Under the pieces are notes generated by a model that ran no database searches, was not told the DNA's origin, and saw only the letters and a program-made list of their open reading frames with translations. Shown piece by piece: positions 23,452 to 31,950 of a stretch of 43,149 nt of DNA. Both the position numbers and the translations under genes were made by a program. Numbering within the stretch: the first letter of the stretch is position 1; each line of letters opens with the position of its first letter. Source of the stretch: DAOOKJ01 sp035360795 (GTDB taxonomy: Bacteria; Patescibacteriota; Minisyncoccia; UBA6257); contig DAOSBJ010000003.1 in NCBI GenBank assembly GCA_035360795.1, positions 1 through 43,149 on the forward strand, read 5' to 3'.

Positions 23452-25575
23452 CTATTCTCCTAAAACTTTTTCAGAATCTTCTAATTTAATAGAAAGAAGT
23501 TGGGAAACGTTGTTTTTTGAAGTTACGCCATAAATAACTTGAGCAGCAGACATTGTTAAACGATTATGAGTGACAATTATAAACTGAGTCTCTTTGCTTA
23601 ATTCTTTTAAAATTTCCGCAAAACGCCGACTGTTTTCTTCATCTAAAGCCGCATCAATTTCATCTACTATTACCAATGGAGGATCGGATTGATTGACAAT
23701 CGCGAAAAGCAAAGAGATTGCGGTTAAAGTTTTTTCTCCGCCAGAAAGAATTTCCAAATTTTTAATTTTTGTTTTTGGAATATCAACTACAATTTCTACT
23801 CCTTCAATAGTTTCTTTTTCTCCAGCTTGATTTAAAGTTCCATTTTCCGAATTCATTTCTTCAGTTGTTTGTTTTTGAATCTTCTTAATTACTAACTTTG
23901 CCGAGCCGCCTTTAAACATTAATCTGAAATAGCGGCTAAAATCTTTATTAATGGCGCTTATACCGGCAAAAAATTCTTCTTCTATTTGCTTAGTTAATTT
24001 TTTGGTTAAACTCTTTAAATCATCAATTGCTTTGGTTAAATCGTTAATTTGGGAACTTAAAAAATTAAATCTTGCTTCTGTTTCCTGATATTCTTTCATT
24101 ACATTTTCGTCAACTGCTCCTACTTCTGAAATTTCTCTTTTCAAACGCCAAATTTTTCTTTCGAGAACAACCCGGTCCATCGTCTCTTCTTTGGCGTCTT
24201 TCAAATATTCTTCCACCTCTTTTAAAGTAATCTCCTCTTCTTCTAACCTTCTAATAAAATCATCAAATTTTAATTTATATTTTTCAGTTTTGAGTTCTTC
24301 CTCTTTAAGTGCTATTAAGAGTTTTTCTTTTTTCTGTCTTTTTTGCTCTAAGAATTGAAATTTTTCTCTAAATTTTTGTGTTTGTTGATTTAATTCTTCT
24401 TGAAAATGGGAAAGCATTTCTCTAGATTTTTCTATTTCTTTCTCAAGTAAATCAAGTTGGTTTTTAAATTCCTCGTTTTTTGTTTCCAAAAACTCATTTT
24501 TTTGAGGAATTTCTTTTAAATCTTTTAATATTTCCTTTATTCCTTTCTTAATTTCAATAATATCTTCAACCAATAACAATTCTTCAAGTTTTTTCTCTAA
24601 AAAAGAAATTTTTTCCTCTGCTTTATTAACAGATAAAGAAACTCTGTAATTTCCTTCTTCGGTTTTAATTTTTTCTAAAATCTTAAATTTCTCATTTTGC
24701 TTATCTAAAAGATGATTAGTAATTTCTTTAATCTTAACTTCTAAATCTCTATCTGGCGTTTCCTTTAAAAGCCCCATTTCTCTCTCTTCTTCTAATATTT
24801 CTGCTTCTAAGTTTTTAATTTCTTCTTCGATTTTTTCACAATTAATTTTCTGCGGCTCTTTTTCTTTTAAAATTTCTTTATAAAAATTGGCAAAATAAAT
24901 AAGTTGAAGTTCTCTTAATTCTTTTTTATTTTGTTGTCTCTCGTTAAATCTTTTTACCTGCCTTTTCAAAAACCTCAAATGAGGAATAATTTCTTCTAAT
25001 TGGGCTTTGACTTTATCTAAATTTACAAGTGAATTTGATAGTTTTCTTTCCCCCTCCTCTTTTTTAATCTCTAAATTTTTGAGCCCCAAATTTTCTTCTA
25101 ACATCAATTTTCTTTCCAAAGAGGAAACCCTTAAAATATCTTCTACTGAGCCTTGGTTAATAATTGAAAAACCTTTTACCCCAATTTTTGCCTGAGCAGT
25201 AATCTCAGTAATATCTTTTAATCTACAAGGCTCCTTATTTAAAAAATATTTACTTTCTCCCTGTCTGTCTATTCTTCTAACTATACTAACCTCTAAAAAA
25301 TCAAGCAAAAATAATTTTTTGCTGTTATCAAAATTCAATTCAACTTCAGCAAAGCCGGCTGCTATCTGGGGACTAGTGAAAATTAAATCATCGCTTTTTT
25401 CTACTCGCAAATTTTTATAACTTTGCTCGCCTAAAGCCCAACGAATAGCATCAACAATATTTGATTTACCAGAACCATTAGGTCCAACAATGGCGGTAAT
25501 TTTAGAAGGAAAATCTAAAACAGTGGTTTTGTAAAAGGATTTAAAATTTTTAATAATAACTCGTTTAAGGAACAT
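23452..25575 (-). CDS. smc: SMC-family chromosome segregation ATPase, short and hinge-less
   Basis: SMC ATPases compact and segregate chromosomes. The N-terminal head has FKSFYKTTVLDFPSKITAIV then GPNGSGKSNIVDAIRWALGE and a Q-loop GFSIINQGSVEDIL. The C-terminal head has LSGGEKTLTAISLLFAI, VIVDEIDAALDEEN and FIIVTHNR. Between them is only about 330 residues of coiled coil and no recognisable hinge domain. The total is 707 residues, against roughly 1150-1200 for ordinary SMC. The heads are complete, so it is not a pseudogene. I choose ATG 25575, since MFLKRVIIKNFKSF matches the family start; a TTG at 25590 would add five residues. Neither has a Shine-Dalgarno. Confidence 0.88.
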   Translation of the reverse strand: MFLKRVIIKNFKSFYKTTVLDFPSKITAIVGPNGSGKSNIVDAIRWALGEQSYKNLRVEKSDDLIFTSPQIAAGFAEVELNFDNSKKLFLLDFLEVSIVRRIDRQGESKYFLNKEPCRLKDITEITAQAKIGVKGFSIINQGSVEDILRVSSLERKLMLEENLGLKNLEIKKEEGERKLSNSLVNLDKVKAQLEEIIPHLRFLKRQVKRFNERQQNKKELRELQLIYFANFYKEILKEKEPQKINCEKIEEEIKNLEAEILEEEREMGLLKETPDRDLEVKIKEITNHLLDKQNEKFKILEKIKTEEGNYRVSLSVNKAEEKISFLEKKLEELLLVEDIIEIKKGIKEILKDLKEIPQKNEFLETKNEEFKNQLDLLEKEIEKSREMLSHFQEELNQQTQKFREKFQFLEQKRQKKEKLLIALKEEELKTEKYKLKFDDFIRRLEEEEITLKEVEEYLKDAKEETMDRVVLERKIWRLKREISEVGAVDENVMKEYQETEARFNFLSSQINDLTKAIDDLKSLTKKLTKQIEEEFFAGISAINKDFSRYFRLMFKGGSAKLVIKKIQKQTTEEMNSENGTLNQAGEKETIEGVEIVVDIPKTKIKNLEILSGGEKTLTAISLLFAIVNQSDPPLVIVDEIDAALDEENSRRFAEILKELSKETQFIIVTHNRLTMSAAQVIYGVTSKNNVSQLLSIKLEDSEKVLGE

Positions 25576-25601
25576 ATAGTAAAAAATCAAAAATCAAAAA
25601 T

Positions 25602-25640
25602 CAAAATGCAAAATTAAAATACAAAATGCAAAATTAAAAA
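25602..25640. repeat. 20-nt tandem repeat, two copies
   Basis: CAAAATGCAAAATTAAAA-type unit at 25602-25621 and again at 25622-25640, preceded by three ATCAAAA units (from about 25585). This simple A-rich sequence lies upstream of smc. Confidence 0.75.
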
Positions 25641-25647
25641 GTTTCAC

Positions 25648-25682
25648 CCGCCCAAGTTTTTGCTTCGCAAAAATTTAGGCGG
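25648..25682. repeat. REP-like palindromic element between rnc and smc
   Basis: Stem of CCGCC/GGCGG, an A/T part with one mismatch and one G-T pair, then TTTTTGC/GCAAAAA around a TTC loop. It is much more GC-rich at its base than the surroundings. No good T-run follows on either strand, so it does not look like a standard terminator. It looks like an interspersed palindrome, but only one copy is in the window. Confidence 0.55.
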
Positions 25683-25702
25683 ACAAGAAATTCGGAATTA
25701 CT

Positions 25703-26392
25703 TTACCAGTCTTTCTTCTGAAGGGCCTGGTGAGCAGCGTTGGCTTCTGCTTCTTGTTTTGAATGACCCTCACCGATAGCAATAATTTTGTCGTTTAGAA
25801 ACACTCCTACTTTAAACATTTTATCATGATCTGGACCCCAAGATTCTAGTGTTTGGTAATGAGGAGTAATTCCATATTTTCCTTGAATGATTTCTTGAAA
25901 GAGACTTTTAGGGTCTTTTATCGACTCAATTGAGGAAATGGATTTTAACTTAGATAAAATATTTTCTTTAATGAAATTTTCCGCCGCTTGATAACCTTGG
26001 TCTAAATAAATAGCCCCGATTATCGCCTCTAAAGCATTGGCTAAAATATTAGAATTTGAAGCAAGATTTTTCGCTTCTCCTTTGGATAGCAAAAGATAAT
26101 TATTAATCCCCAATTTATTGGCGCTTTCGAGCAAAGAAACTGTGTTAGCCAAAGTGGCTCTTAAAGTTGTCATTTCTCCTTCTCTTAAATCCGGGTAATT
26201 TCTATACAAAAAATCAGAAACAACTAATTCCAAAACCGCATCACCTAAAAATTCCAGTCTTTCGTTATCTTCATATGGCCAATTACTGTTTTCATTCAAA
26301 TAAGAACGGTGAGTTAAGGCCTCTTTTAAATAATCTAAATTATTAAATTTAACTTTTAATTTTTTTTCTAATTCAGAAAATGAGTCTTTCAT
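25703..26392 (-). CDS. rnc: Ribonuclease III
   Basis: Double-strand-specific RNase that processes rRNA and other RNAs. The RNase III signature ERLEFLGDAVLELVVSD (Glu44, Glu47, Asp51) and the second metal-binding segment ILANALEAIIGAIYLDQG (Glu122) are present. A C-terminal dsRNA-binding domain runs from DPKSLFQEIIQGKYG to the end. The position equal to E. coli Asp114 is Asn here; some other RNase III enzymes may also vary at this place. It follows nusB by 9 nt and is transcribed from the rpmF promoter. Length of 229 residues is normal. Confidence 0.96.
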   Translation of the reverse strand: MKDSFSELEKKLKVKFNNLDYLKEALTHRSYLNENSNWPYEDNERLEFLGDAVLELVVSDFLYRNYPDLREGEMTTLRATLANTVSLLESANKLGINNYLLLSKGEAKNLASNSNILANALEAIIGAIYLDQGYQAAENFIKENILSKLKSISSIESIKDPKSLFQEIIQGKYGITPHYQTLESWGPDHDKMFKVGVFLNDKIIAIGEGHSKQEAEANAAHQALQKKDW

Positions 26393-26401
26393 AAATAGCC
26401 T

Positions 26402-26848
26402 TTACTCTTTTTTTATTTCTTCTAATTGATGATAAATTGTTCCCAAAACGCCGTTCACAAACCGCTTTGAAGAATCACCGCCAAATACCTTTGCTAATTC
26501 AACTGCTTCATCAATGGCAACCTTAGCGGGAACTTCTTTCTTATCAGCAAAAAGCAATTCATAGATTCCAATCCTTAAAACATTGCGGTCGATGATATTA
26601 ATTTGTTTTAAAGGCCATTCCGGCGCTCCTTCGCTAATAAGTTCGTTAATTTCCTCCCAATGACTCAATATTCCTTCAATAAGTTTTCTGGGGTATTCAA
26701 TATCAGGTAAACCGTTGCCAATGGTTTCTAAATTTCGTTTAAATATTTCTTTAATATCAACTTTTTTTTCTGTTTTGCCACTTTGATAAAAATCCCACTC
26801 AAAAAGAGTTTGAAGAACTAAAGAACGTGATAAATGACGAGCACTCAT
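26402..26848 (-). CDS. nusB: Transcription antitermination factor NusB
   Basis: All-helical RNA-binding factor that binds boxA with NusE (S10) in rRNA antitermination. Family features are the N-terminal RHLSRSLVLQTLFEWDFYQ and the C-terminal DRNVLRIGIYELLF, VPAKVAIDEAVELAKVFG and KRFVNGVLGTI. Length of 148 residues is normal. It lies between rpmF (5 nt) and rnc (9 nt), so the three genes, all tied to ribosome production, form a compact operon. Confidence 0.95.
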   Translation of the reverse strand: MSARHLSRSLVLQTLFEWDFYQSGKTEKKVDIKEIFKRNLETIGNGLPDIEYPRKLIEGILSHWEEINELISEGAPEWPLKQINIIDRNVLRIGIYELLFADKKEVPAKVAIDEAVELAKVFGGDSSKRFVNGVLGTIYHQLEEIKKE

Positions 26849-26853
26849 AAAAA

Positions 26854-27090
26854 TTAAACCGATTCTTCTTTTAGTTCTTTCTCTTTCTTCTTCTTTTCTT
26901 TTTTATTTAAGCCTTTGAAAACATCAATATACTCTTTTTCTTTATAATAACCACAGTAAGGACAAACTCGATGAGGGAGAATTTCTCTGCCGCAATGGGG
27001 ACATTTAATAAAAAAACTTGGCTTCAAAGCCATATGCGACCTGCCTTTATTTCTTCTTGATTTTGAATGATGACGTGCTGGAAGACCCAT
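26854..27090 (-). CDS. rpmF: 50S ribosomal protein L32 (bL32)
   Basis: The N-terminus GLPARHHSKSRRNKGRSH matches the conserved start of L32. A zinc-ribbon follows with two Cys pairs (CPHCGRE and CPYCGYY). A highly charged tail (KKEKKKKEKELKEES) extends past the ribbon. The gene heads the rpmF-nusB-rnc operon with a strong promoter 43-71 nt upstream and about a 36-nt leader without an obvious Shine-Dalgarno. Confidence 0.95.
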   Translation of the reverse strand: MGLPARHHSKSRRNKGRSHMALKPSFFIKCPHCGREILPHRVCPYCGYYKEKEYIDVFKGLNKKEKKKKEKELKEESV

Positions 27091-27132
27091 AATCTTAAAT
27101 AAATTTTTAATTTTTAAAATAGATATAAAAAC

Positions 27133-27161
27133 ATTATATCAAATTCTAAACAAAAAGTAAA
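27133..27161 (-). promoter_or_regulatory. Promoter of rpmF-nusB-rnc
   Basis: Minus-strand -35 TTTACT (27161-27156), 17-nt spacer, extended -10 TGA-TATAAT (hexamer 27138-27133, perfect). It lies between ileS and rpmF. Confidence 0.7.
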
Positions 27162-27180
27162 ATTGAGAGTTTTCTGCGTT

Positions 27181-30123
27181 CTATTTCAAAATAATCTTTA
27201 GCCAAATTTCTTTATTTTCTCCTACCTCTATTTTTTGATACTCTTTTTCTACTTCTTCTTTTCCGACGATAATTATTTCTTTGATAGAAGTTTCTTCCTG
27301 AATTTTGATTTTATTTTTGAGAATAGTCTCTTTCAATTCTTTATCTTTTATAATTAAATTTAAACTAATTTTCTTTTTTGGAGTTAAGCCTAAATTTTTT
27401 CTCTGCTCTTGAATTTGTCTTATTAATTCCCGAATAATTCCCTCTTCAATTAAGTCAGGAGTCAAAGTAGTGTCTAATTCTGCTTCTTCTTTAAGATGAG
27501 AGTTGAAAATAATTTCTTTAACATTGATTTCATCTTGAAGGAGCGCTAATAATTCTGGATATTTTTTAATTTTAGAAGAGGTATTCTTAATCGTTAGTGA
27601 TTTCAATGGCTGGCGGACCTTAATTTGAGTTTTCTTTCTTAAAGATAAACCCAAATTGGTAAAATATCTTACTTCTTCCATTAGGCTGATAATCTTTTTA
27701 TTAAAAGTTTTAGAGTCATAATTTGGGTAAGAAGCCAGATGGACGCTTTCTTTGTCTTTTTTATCTTTAATTTTTTGCCAGATTTCTTCCGTTAGAAAAG
27801 GACAGAAAGGAGCCATTATTAAAACCAATTCTTTTAGAACTTTTCTTAAAACTATTGAACTTTGAACCCAATCTTTTTCAGGTTCCTGCTTCTGAAAAAC
27901 TTTCCTTTTACGTCTGATATACCAGCGAGACAAATCATCAATAAAATTGTCTATTTCTTTTGTTGCCTCGAAAACCAAATACTTATCTAAATAATCAATA
28001 ACTTTCTTTTTGGTTTCTTCCAGTCTTGATAAAATCCATAAATTCAAAAGGGTTAAATTCCCAGTTTTAGCATTTTTTTTATAAGCATAATTAGAATAAA
28101 AAACAAAACTATTCTTTAAAGTTAAAAGGCTTCTTCTTTGATAAATACCAATGTCTTCTTCATTAAATCTTTTTTCTTCACCAGGCGGATTAACAGAAAA
28201 GAAATACCAGCGCAAAGCGTCAGCACCGTATTTTTCAAGCACTTTTTCCGGGTCAACCATATTGCCTTTTGATTTGGACATTTTTTCTCCTTTTTTATCT
28301 AAAACCAAACCCAATGAAATCGCATTTTTATAAGATGGTCCTAATCCTAATAAGGTAGAAATAACCAATAAGGTATAAAACCAGCCGCGAGTTTGGTCAA
28401 CTCCTTCACAAATGAAATCTGCTGGAAAAGGAATTTTTGAAATTAGTTTTTTGTAATTAACTTTTGATGGGTCAACTTTTTTATCTTTGATTAAATTAAA
28501 AGGAAAATGAAATTGAGCATATGGCATTGAGCCAGAATCAAACCAACAATCTATTACTTCTTTTCTTCTTTTCATTAAACCGCCGCACTTTGGACACTTA
28601 AAAGTAATTTTATCAATGTAATCTCGATGTAAATCCACCTCTCCCTTTTCATTTAATGGCCTTTGCCCCAATTCTTTAATTGAGCCAACAACTTTAAAAT
28701 AGCCGCACTTCTCGCATTCCCACACTGGCAAAGGCGTTCCCCAATAACGGTTCCTTGATAAAGTCCAATCTTTAGCTTCTTTCAGCCATTGACCAAATCT
28801 TCCTTTTTTAATATGAGCGGGGATCCAATTTATCTTTTGGTTGTTTTTAATTAAATCCTTTTTTATTTTAGAAACCTTTATATACCAGGCCTCAAAAGCA
28901 TAATAAATTAAAGGAGTGTGGCAACGCCAACAAAAAGGATATTCATGAAGTATGCCTTTGAGCTCCCCCTTATAAAGTAAGTCTCTTTTTGATAAATCAT
29001 TAAAAATCAGAGGATCAACTTCTTTAAAAAATTTGCCTTTTATTTCCAAAAGTTCGTTAGGGGGCTCAGTAAAATAACCTTTATCGTCAATATTTTTAAT
29101 CATTAGTAAGTTTTTCTGACGGGACAATTTCATATCTTCTTCTCCAAATGCCGGCGCAATATGAACCAAACCAGTCCCCTCTTCAAGCGAGATAAAATCA
29201 CCTTCAACTACTTCATAAACTTTTTTATCTTCTTCTTTTAAGGAATAGCTATAAAGTGGCTGATATTTCAGACCAATTAATTTTTTGCCTTCAATTTCTC
29301 CGACTAATTTTAAATTGTTATCAACTGCATTATAACTGATAAAATACTGTTCTTTTTCTTCGTCTAATAAAATTTTATATTTTAATTTAGAATTAATGGC
29401 AATGGCAGTGTTAGCTGGCAAAGTCCAAGGAGTGGTTGTCCAAACAAGAAAAAAAAGATTACTTTTAAAATTCAAATTTAATCCTAATTTAAAGGGGTTT
29501 AAAACCAAAAATTTAACATAGACTGAAGGGTCTTGAACAGTTTTGTAACCTTGGGAAACTTCGTGGCTTGATAAGGGAGTTGAGCAACGTGGACAGTAAG
29601 GAAGAACTTTATAATCTTTATAAAGCAACCCCCTTTTGGCAATCTGTTTTATAAGCCAGAAAACGGTTTCTATATATTGAGGCTCAAAAGTCACATAAGG
29701 ATTTTTTAAATCAATGAAATAACCAATTTCTTCAGTACTTTTTTCCCATTCCTTTTTATAACGCCAAACAGACTCTTTAGCTTTGGCATTAAATTTGTTA
29801 ATTCCATATTCTTCAATCTGGGTTTTGTTTTTAAAACCCAACTCTTTCTCGACTTCAATTTCAACTGGCAAACCATGAGTATCCCAGCCAGCCTTTCTTT
29901 CAACATAAAAACCGCACATTGTTTTATAGCGACAAATTAAATCCTTGAAAGAACGGGCTAAAATATGATGAATGCCTGGTAATCCATTGGCAGTTGGAGG
30001 TCCTTCATAAAAAACAAACGGCCTTTTCTTGTTTCTGGTTTTTAAAGTTTTCTCAAAAATTTTGTTTTTCTTCCAAAAATTTAGAATTGCCTCTTCATTT
30101 TTTTTCACATTTTCTTCTTTCAT
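27181..30123 (-). CDS. ileS: Isoleucyl-tRNA synthetase
   Basis: Class I synthetase charging tRNA-Ile with an editing domain. The HIGH-type motif is GLPGIHHILARSFKD and the KMSKS loop is GEKMSKSKGNMVDP. The editing-domain segment WTTTPWTLPANTAIAI and the tRNA-binding W/C motifs (CWFDSGSMPYAQF, DQTRGWFYTLL) are present, with Cys pairs at CPRC, CWRC, CEKCGY and CPKCGG. The GIHH signature is typical of the second IleRS type, which is often insensitive to mupirocin; that is an inference from motif class only. It lies 32 nt downstream of argS with no Shine-Dalgarno. Confidence 0.97.
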   Translation of the reverse strand: MKEENVKKNEEAILNFWKKNKIFEKTLKTRNKKRPFVFYEGPPTANGLPGIHHILARSFKDLICRYKTMCGFYVERKAGWDTHGLPVEIEVEKELGFKNKTQIEEYGINKFNAKAKESVWRYKKEWEKSTEEIGYFIDLKNPYVTFEPQYIETVFWLIKQIAKRGLLYKDYKVLPYCPRCSTPLSSHEVSQGYKTVQDPSVYVKFLVLNPFKLGLNLNFKSNLFFLVWTTTPWTLPANTAIAINSKLKYKILLDEEKEQYFISYNAVDNNLKLVGEIEGKKLIGLKYQPLYSYSLKEEDKKVYEVVEGDFISLEEGTGLVHIAPAFGEEDMKLSRQKNLLMIKNIDDKGYFTEPPNELLEIKGKFFKEVDPLIFNDLSKRDLLYKGELKGILHEYPFCWRCHTPLIYYAFEAWYIKVSKIKKDLIKNNQKINWIPAHIKKGRFGQWLKEAKDWTLSRNRYWGTPLPVWECEKCGYFKVVGSIKELGQRPLNEKGEVDLHRDYIDKITFKCPKCGGLMKRRKEVIDCWFDSGSMPYAQFHFPFNLIKDKKVDPSKVNYKKLISKIPFPADFICEGVDQTRGWFYTLLVISTLLGLGPSYKNAISLGLVLDKKGEKMSKSKGNMVDPEKVLEKYGADALRWYFFSVNPPGEEKRFNEEDIGIYQRRSLLTLKNSFVFYSNYAYKKNAKTGNLTLLNLWILSRLEETKKKVIDYLDKYLVFEATKEIDNFIDDLSRWYIRRKRKVFQKQEPEKDWVQSSIVLRKVLKELVLIMAPFCPFLTEEIWQKIKDKKDKESVHLASYPNYDSKTFNKKIISLMEEVRYFTNLGLSLRKKTQIKVRQPLKSLTIKNTSSKIKKYPELLALLQDEINVKEIIFNSHLKEEAELDTTLTPDLIEEGIIRELIRQIQEQRKNLGLTPKKKISLNLIIKDKELKETILKNKIKIQEETSIKEIIIVGKEEVEKEYQKIEVGENKEIWLKIILK

Positions 30124-30155
30124 TTTAATAATTTTAATAAATAACTAAAATAATA

Positions 30156-31910
30156 CTACATTTTATTTAAAATATCCAAGCCCAAAATTTTAAAAACTAT
30201 TTGAAGGATTTGACTGGTAGTTTGAGTTAACTTTAAACGAAAAAACACTTCTTCTTTACTTTCTGCTTTTAAGATTGGATACTTTTGATAAAAAAGATTA
30301 TACAAAGATGCGAGTTTAAAAACATAATCAGTTAAAAGATTGGGAGAATTTTTTTCCTGAGTTAAATCAAGAATTGATTTAAAAATGGCAATCTGACGAC
30401 AAATTAAAGTCTCTAAATGGTTAGGGCTGAAAACTGAAGATTTTTTAAATTTCAGATGTTTTGCTTTTTCCAAAACGCTTAGACACCTTACTAATGTATA
30501 CTGAAGATAAGGTCCGGAATTTCCTTTTAAATTCAAAATTTTTTCCCAATCAAAAATAATATCGCTTTTATAGTGATAAGATAAAATATTATATTTAATG
30601 GCGCTAATCCCTATCTTTTGGGCAATGATATTTTTTTCTGTTTCTCGCAATTTTCTTTTTGTTTCTGTTTTCTCAATAATCTCATAGGCTTTAGATATTG
30701 ATAGGTTTAGCACTTCTTCTAAATGAATAGTTTCACCCTTACGGGTAGAAAATTTACCCCACGGCCAACGAATCAAACCATGGCCTAGATGAATTAACTT
30801 CACGCCATTGGTCCAATTTAAGAGTTTTGCAACTTCAAAAAGTTGTTCAAAATAAAGAGTCTGGTCTATTCCTACCTCGTATATTATGAGCGATGGCTTC
30901 CATTTCTCCAAACGGTATTTTAAGGTGGCTAAATCTCTTAAAAAATAAGTAGTGGCTTTATCACTTTTAAGTACTAAAGATGGCGGAAGTTTATCTCCAA
31001 AATCTATAATTAAAGCATTTTGGCTTTCTTTGATTAGTTTACTTTTCTTTAATTCCTCTAAAACTTTCTTCATTTTGTCTTCATAAAAACTTTCTCCCAA
31101 ACTAACATCAAATTTTACATTTAAAAGTTTATAAATTCTGTTAAACTCTTTTAGACTGATATTAACGCAGGTTTTCCATATTCTTACTGCCTCTCTGTCT
31201 TTTTCTTCTAATTTTTTAAACCATTTTCTTGCTTCTTCTTCTAAATTAGGATTAGTTTTAGCCAAACTGTGGAAATTAACATACAAAGACTCCAGGTCGT
31301 CAATCGTCAAACTTTCTAAAATCTTCTTCTTTTCTTTCTGATTTTTCCCTTTTAAAAGTTCATTTTCAATCTGATAAATTAATTTACCAAATTGCGTTCC
31401 CCAATCACCCAAATGGTTGTCTCCAATTACTTTCCAGCCCAAATATCTATAAAGATTACAGATTGATTGACCAACAATTGTTGAACGCAAATGACCGATA
31501 CCAAAAGTTTTAGCAATATTAGGAGAAGAATAATCAACCACCACCGTTTTTCTGGGAAACATTTTTTTCTGACCGTATTTTAAACCGCTTTTGAGCACTT
31601 CTGAGATTTCATTTTCCAAAATCTTAAAAGAAAGAAAGAAATTAATAAATCCATTTACAGCCTCTACTTTCTGAAAATAATATTTTGTTTCGGGAAAACT
31701 ATTAATTAAAAGAGACAACTGGTTGGCTATCTTAAAAGGATTACTGGACATTTTTTTTGCCAATCCAAAACTAATATTTGAGGTATAATCCCCTAATTTA
31801 TCGTTTCCAGTCAAAGAAACTTCAATTTCATTCTTTTCGAATTGAAATTGAGATTCTAATTGGATTTTTAAAACTGCTTTATTGATTAATTCCTTTATTA
31901 CTTCTTCCAT
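30156..31910 (-). CDS. argS: Arginyl-tRNA synthetase
   Basis: Class I synthetase charging tRNA-Arg, which needs tRNA for activation. Order: N-terminal tRNA-binding domain (1-110), VDYSSPNIAKTFGIGHLRST with the HIGH motif, GDNHLGDWGTQFGKLI, the degenerate KMSKS region FSTRKGETIHLEEVL, and a C-terminal DALR anticodon-binding domain (SGPYLQYTLVRCLSVLEKA onward). Length of 584 residues is typical. It diverges from smpB across only 40 nt. Its predicted -10 (31920-31928) lies so near the ATG that the mRNA should be leaderless. ileS follows. Confidence 0.97.
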   Translation of the reverse strand: MEEVIKELINKAVLKIQLESQFQFEKNEIEVSLTGNDKLGDYTSNISFGLAKKMSSNPFKIANQLSLLINSFPETKYYFQKVEAVNGFINFFLSFKILENEISEVLKSGLKYGQKKMFPRKTVVVDYSSPNIAKTFGIGHLRSTIVGQSICNLYRYLGWKVIGDNHLGDWGTQFGKLIYQIENELLKGKNQKEKKKILESLTIDDLESLYVNFHSLAKTNPNLEEEARKWFKKLEEKDREAVRIWKTCVNISLKEFNRIYKLLNVKFDVSLGESFYEDKMKKVLEELKKSKLIKESQNALIIDFGDKLPPSLVLKSDKATTYFLRDLATLKYRLEKWKPSLIIYEVGIDQTLYFEQLFEVAKLLNWTNGVKLIHLGHGLIRWPWGKFSTRKGETIHLEEVLNLSISKAYEIIEKTETKRKLRETEKNIIAQKIGISAIKYNILSYHYKSDIIFDWEKILNLKGNSGPYLQYTLVRCLSVLEKAKHLKFKKSSVFSPNHLETLICRQIAIFKSILDLTQEKNSPNLLTDYVFKLASLYNLFYQKYPILKAESKEEVFFRLKLTQTTSQILQIVFKILGLDILNKM

Positions 31911-31919
31911 AGTATTTTT

Positions 31920-31928
31920 AGTTTACCA
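31920..31928 (-). promoter_or_regulatory. Extended -10 of argS
   Basis: Minus-strand TGG-TAAACT (hexamer 31925-31920). Transcription starting 6-7 nt later would fall within about 3 nt of the argS ATG. The -35 is poor. Confidence 0.4.
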
Positions 31929-31935
31929 AATTTCC

Positions 31936-31944
31936 TGCTAAAAT
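31936..31944 (+). promoter_or_regulatory. Extended -10 of smpB
   Basis: TGC-TAAAAT (hexamer 31939-31944) ends 6 nt before the smpB ATG, so the first transcribed base would be the A of ATG or its neighbour. It lies back-to-back with the argS promoter. Confidence 0.45.
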
Positions 31945-31950
31945 TAAAGA

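Noticed and set aside
23452..25575. smc as a frameshifted or truncated pseudogene
   Set aside because: Both ATPase heads and a continuous coiled coil are in one open frame, so it looks like a real short protein.
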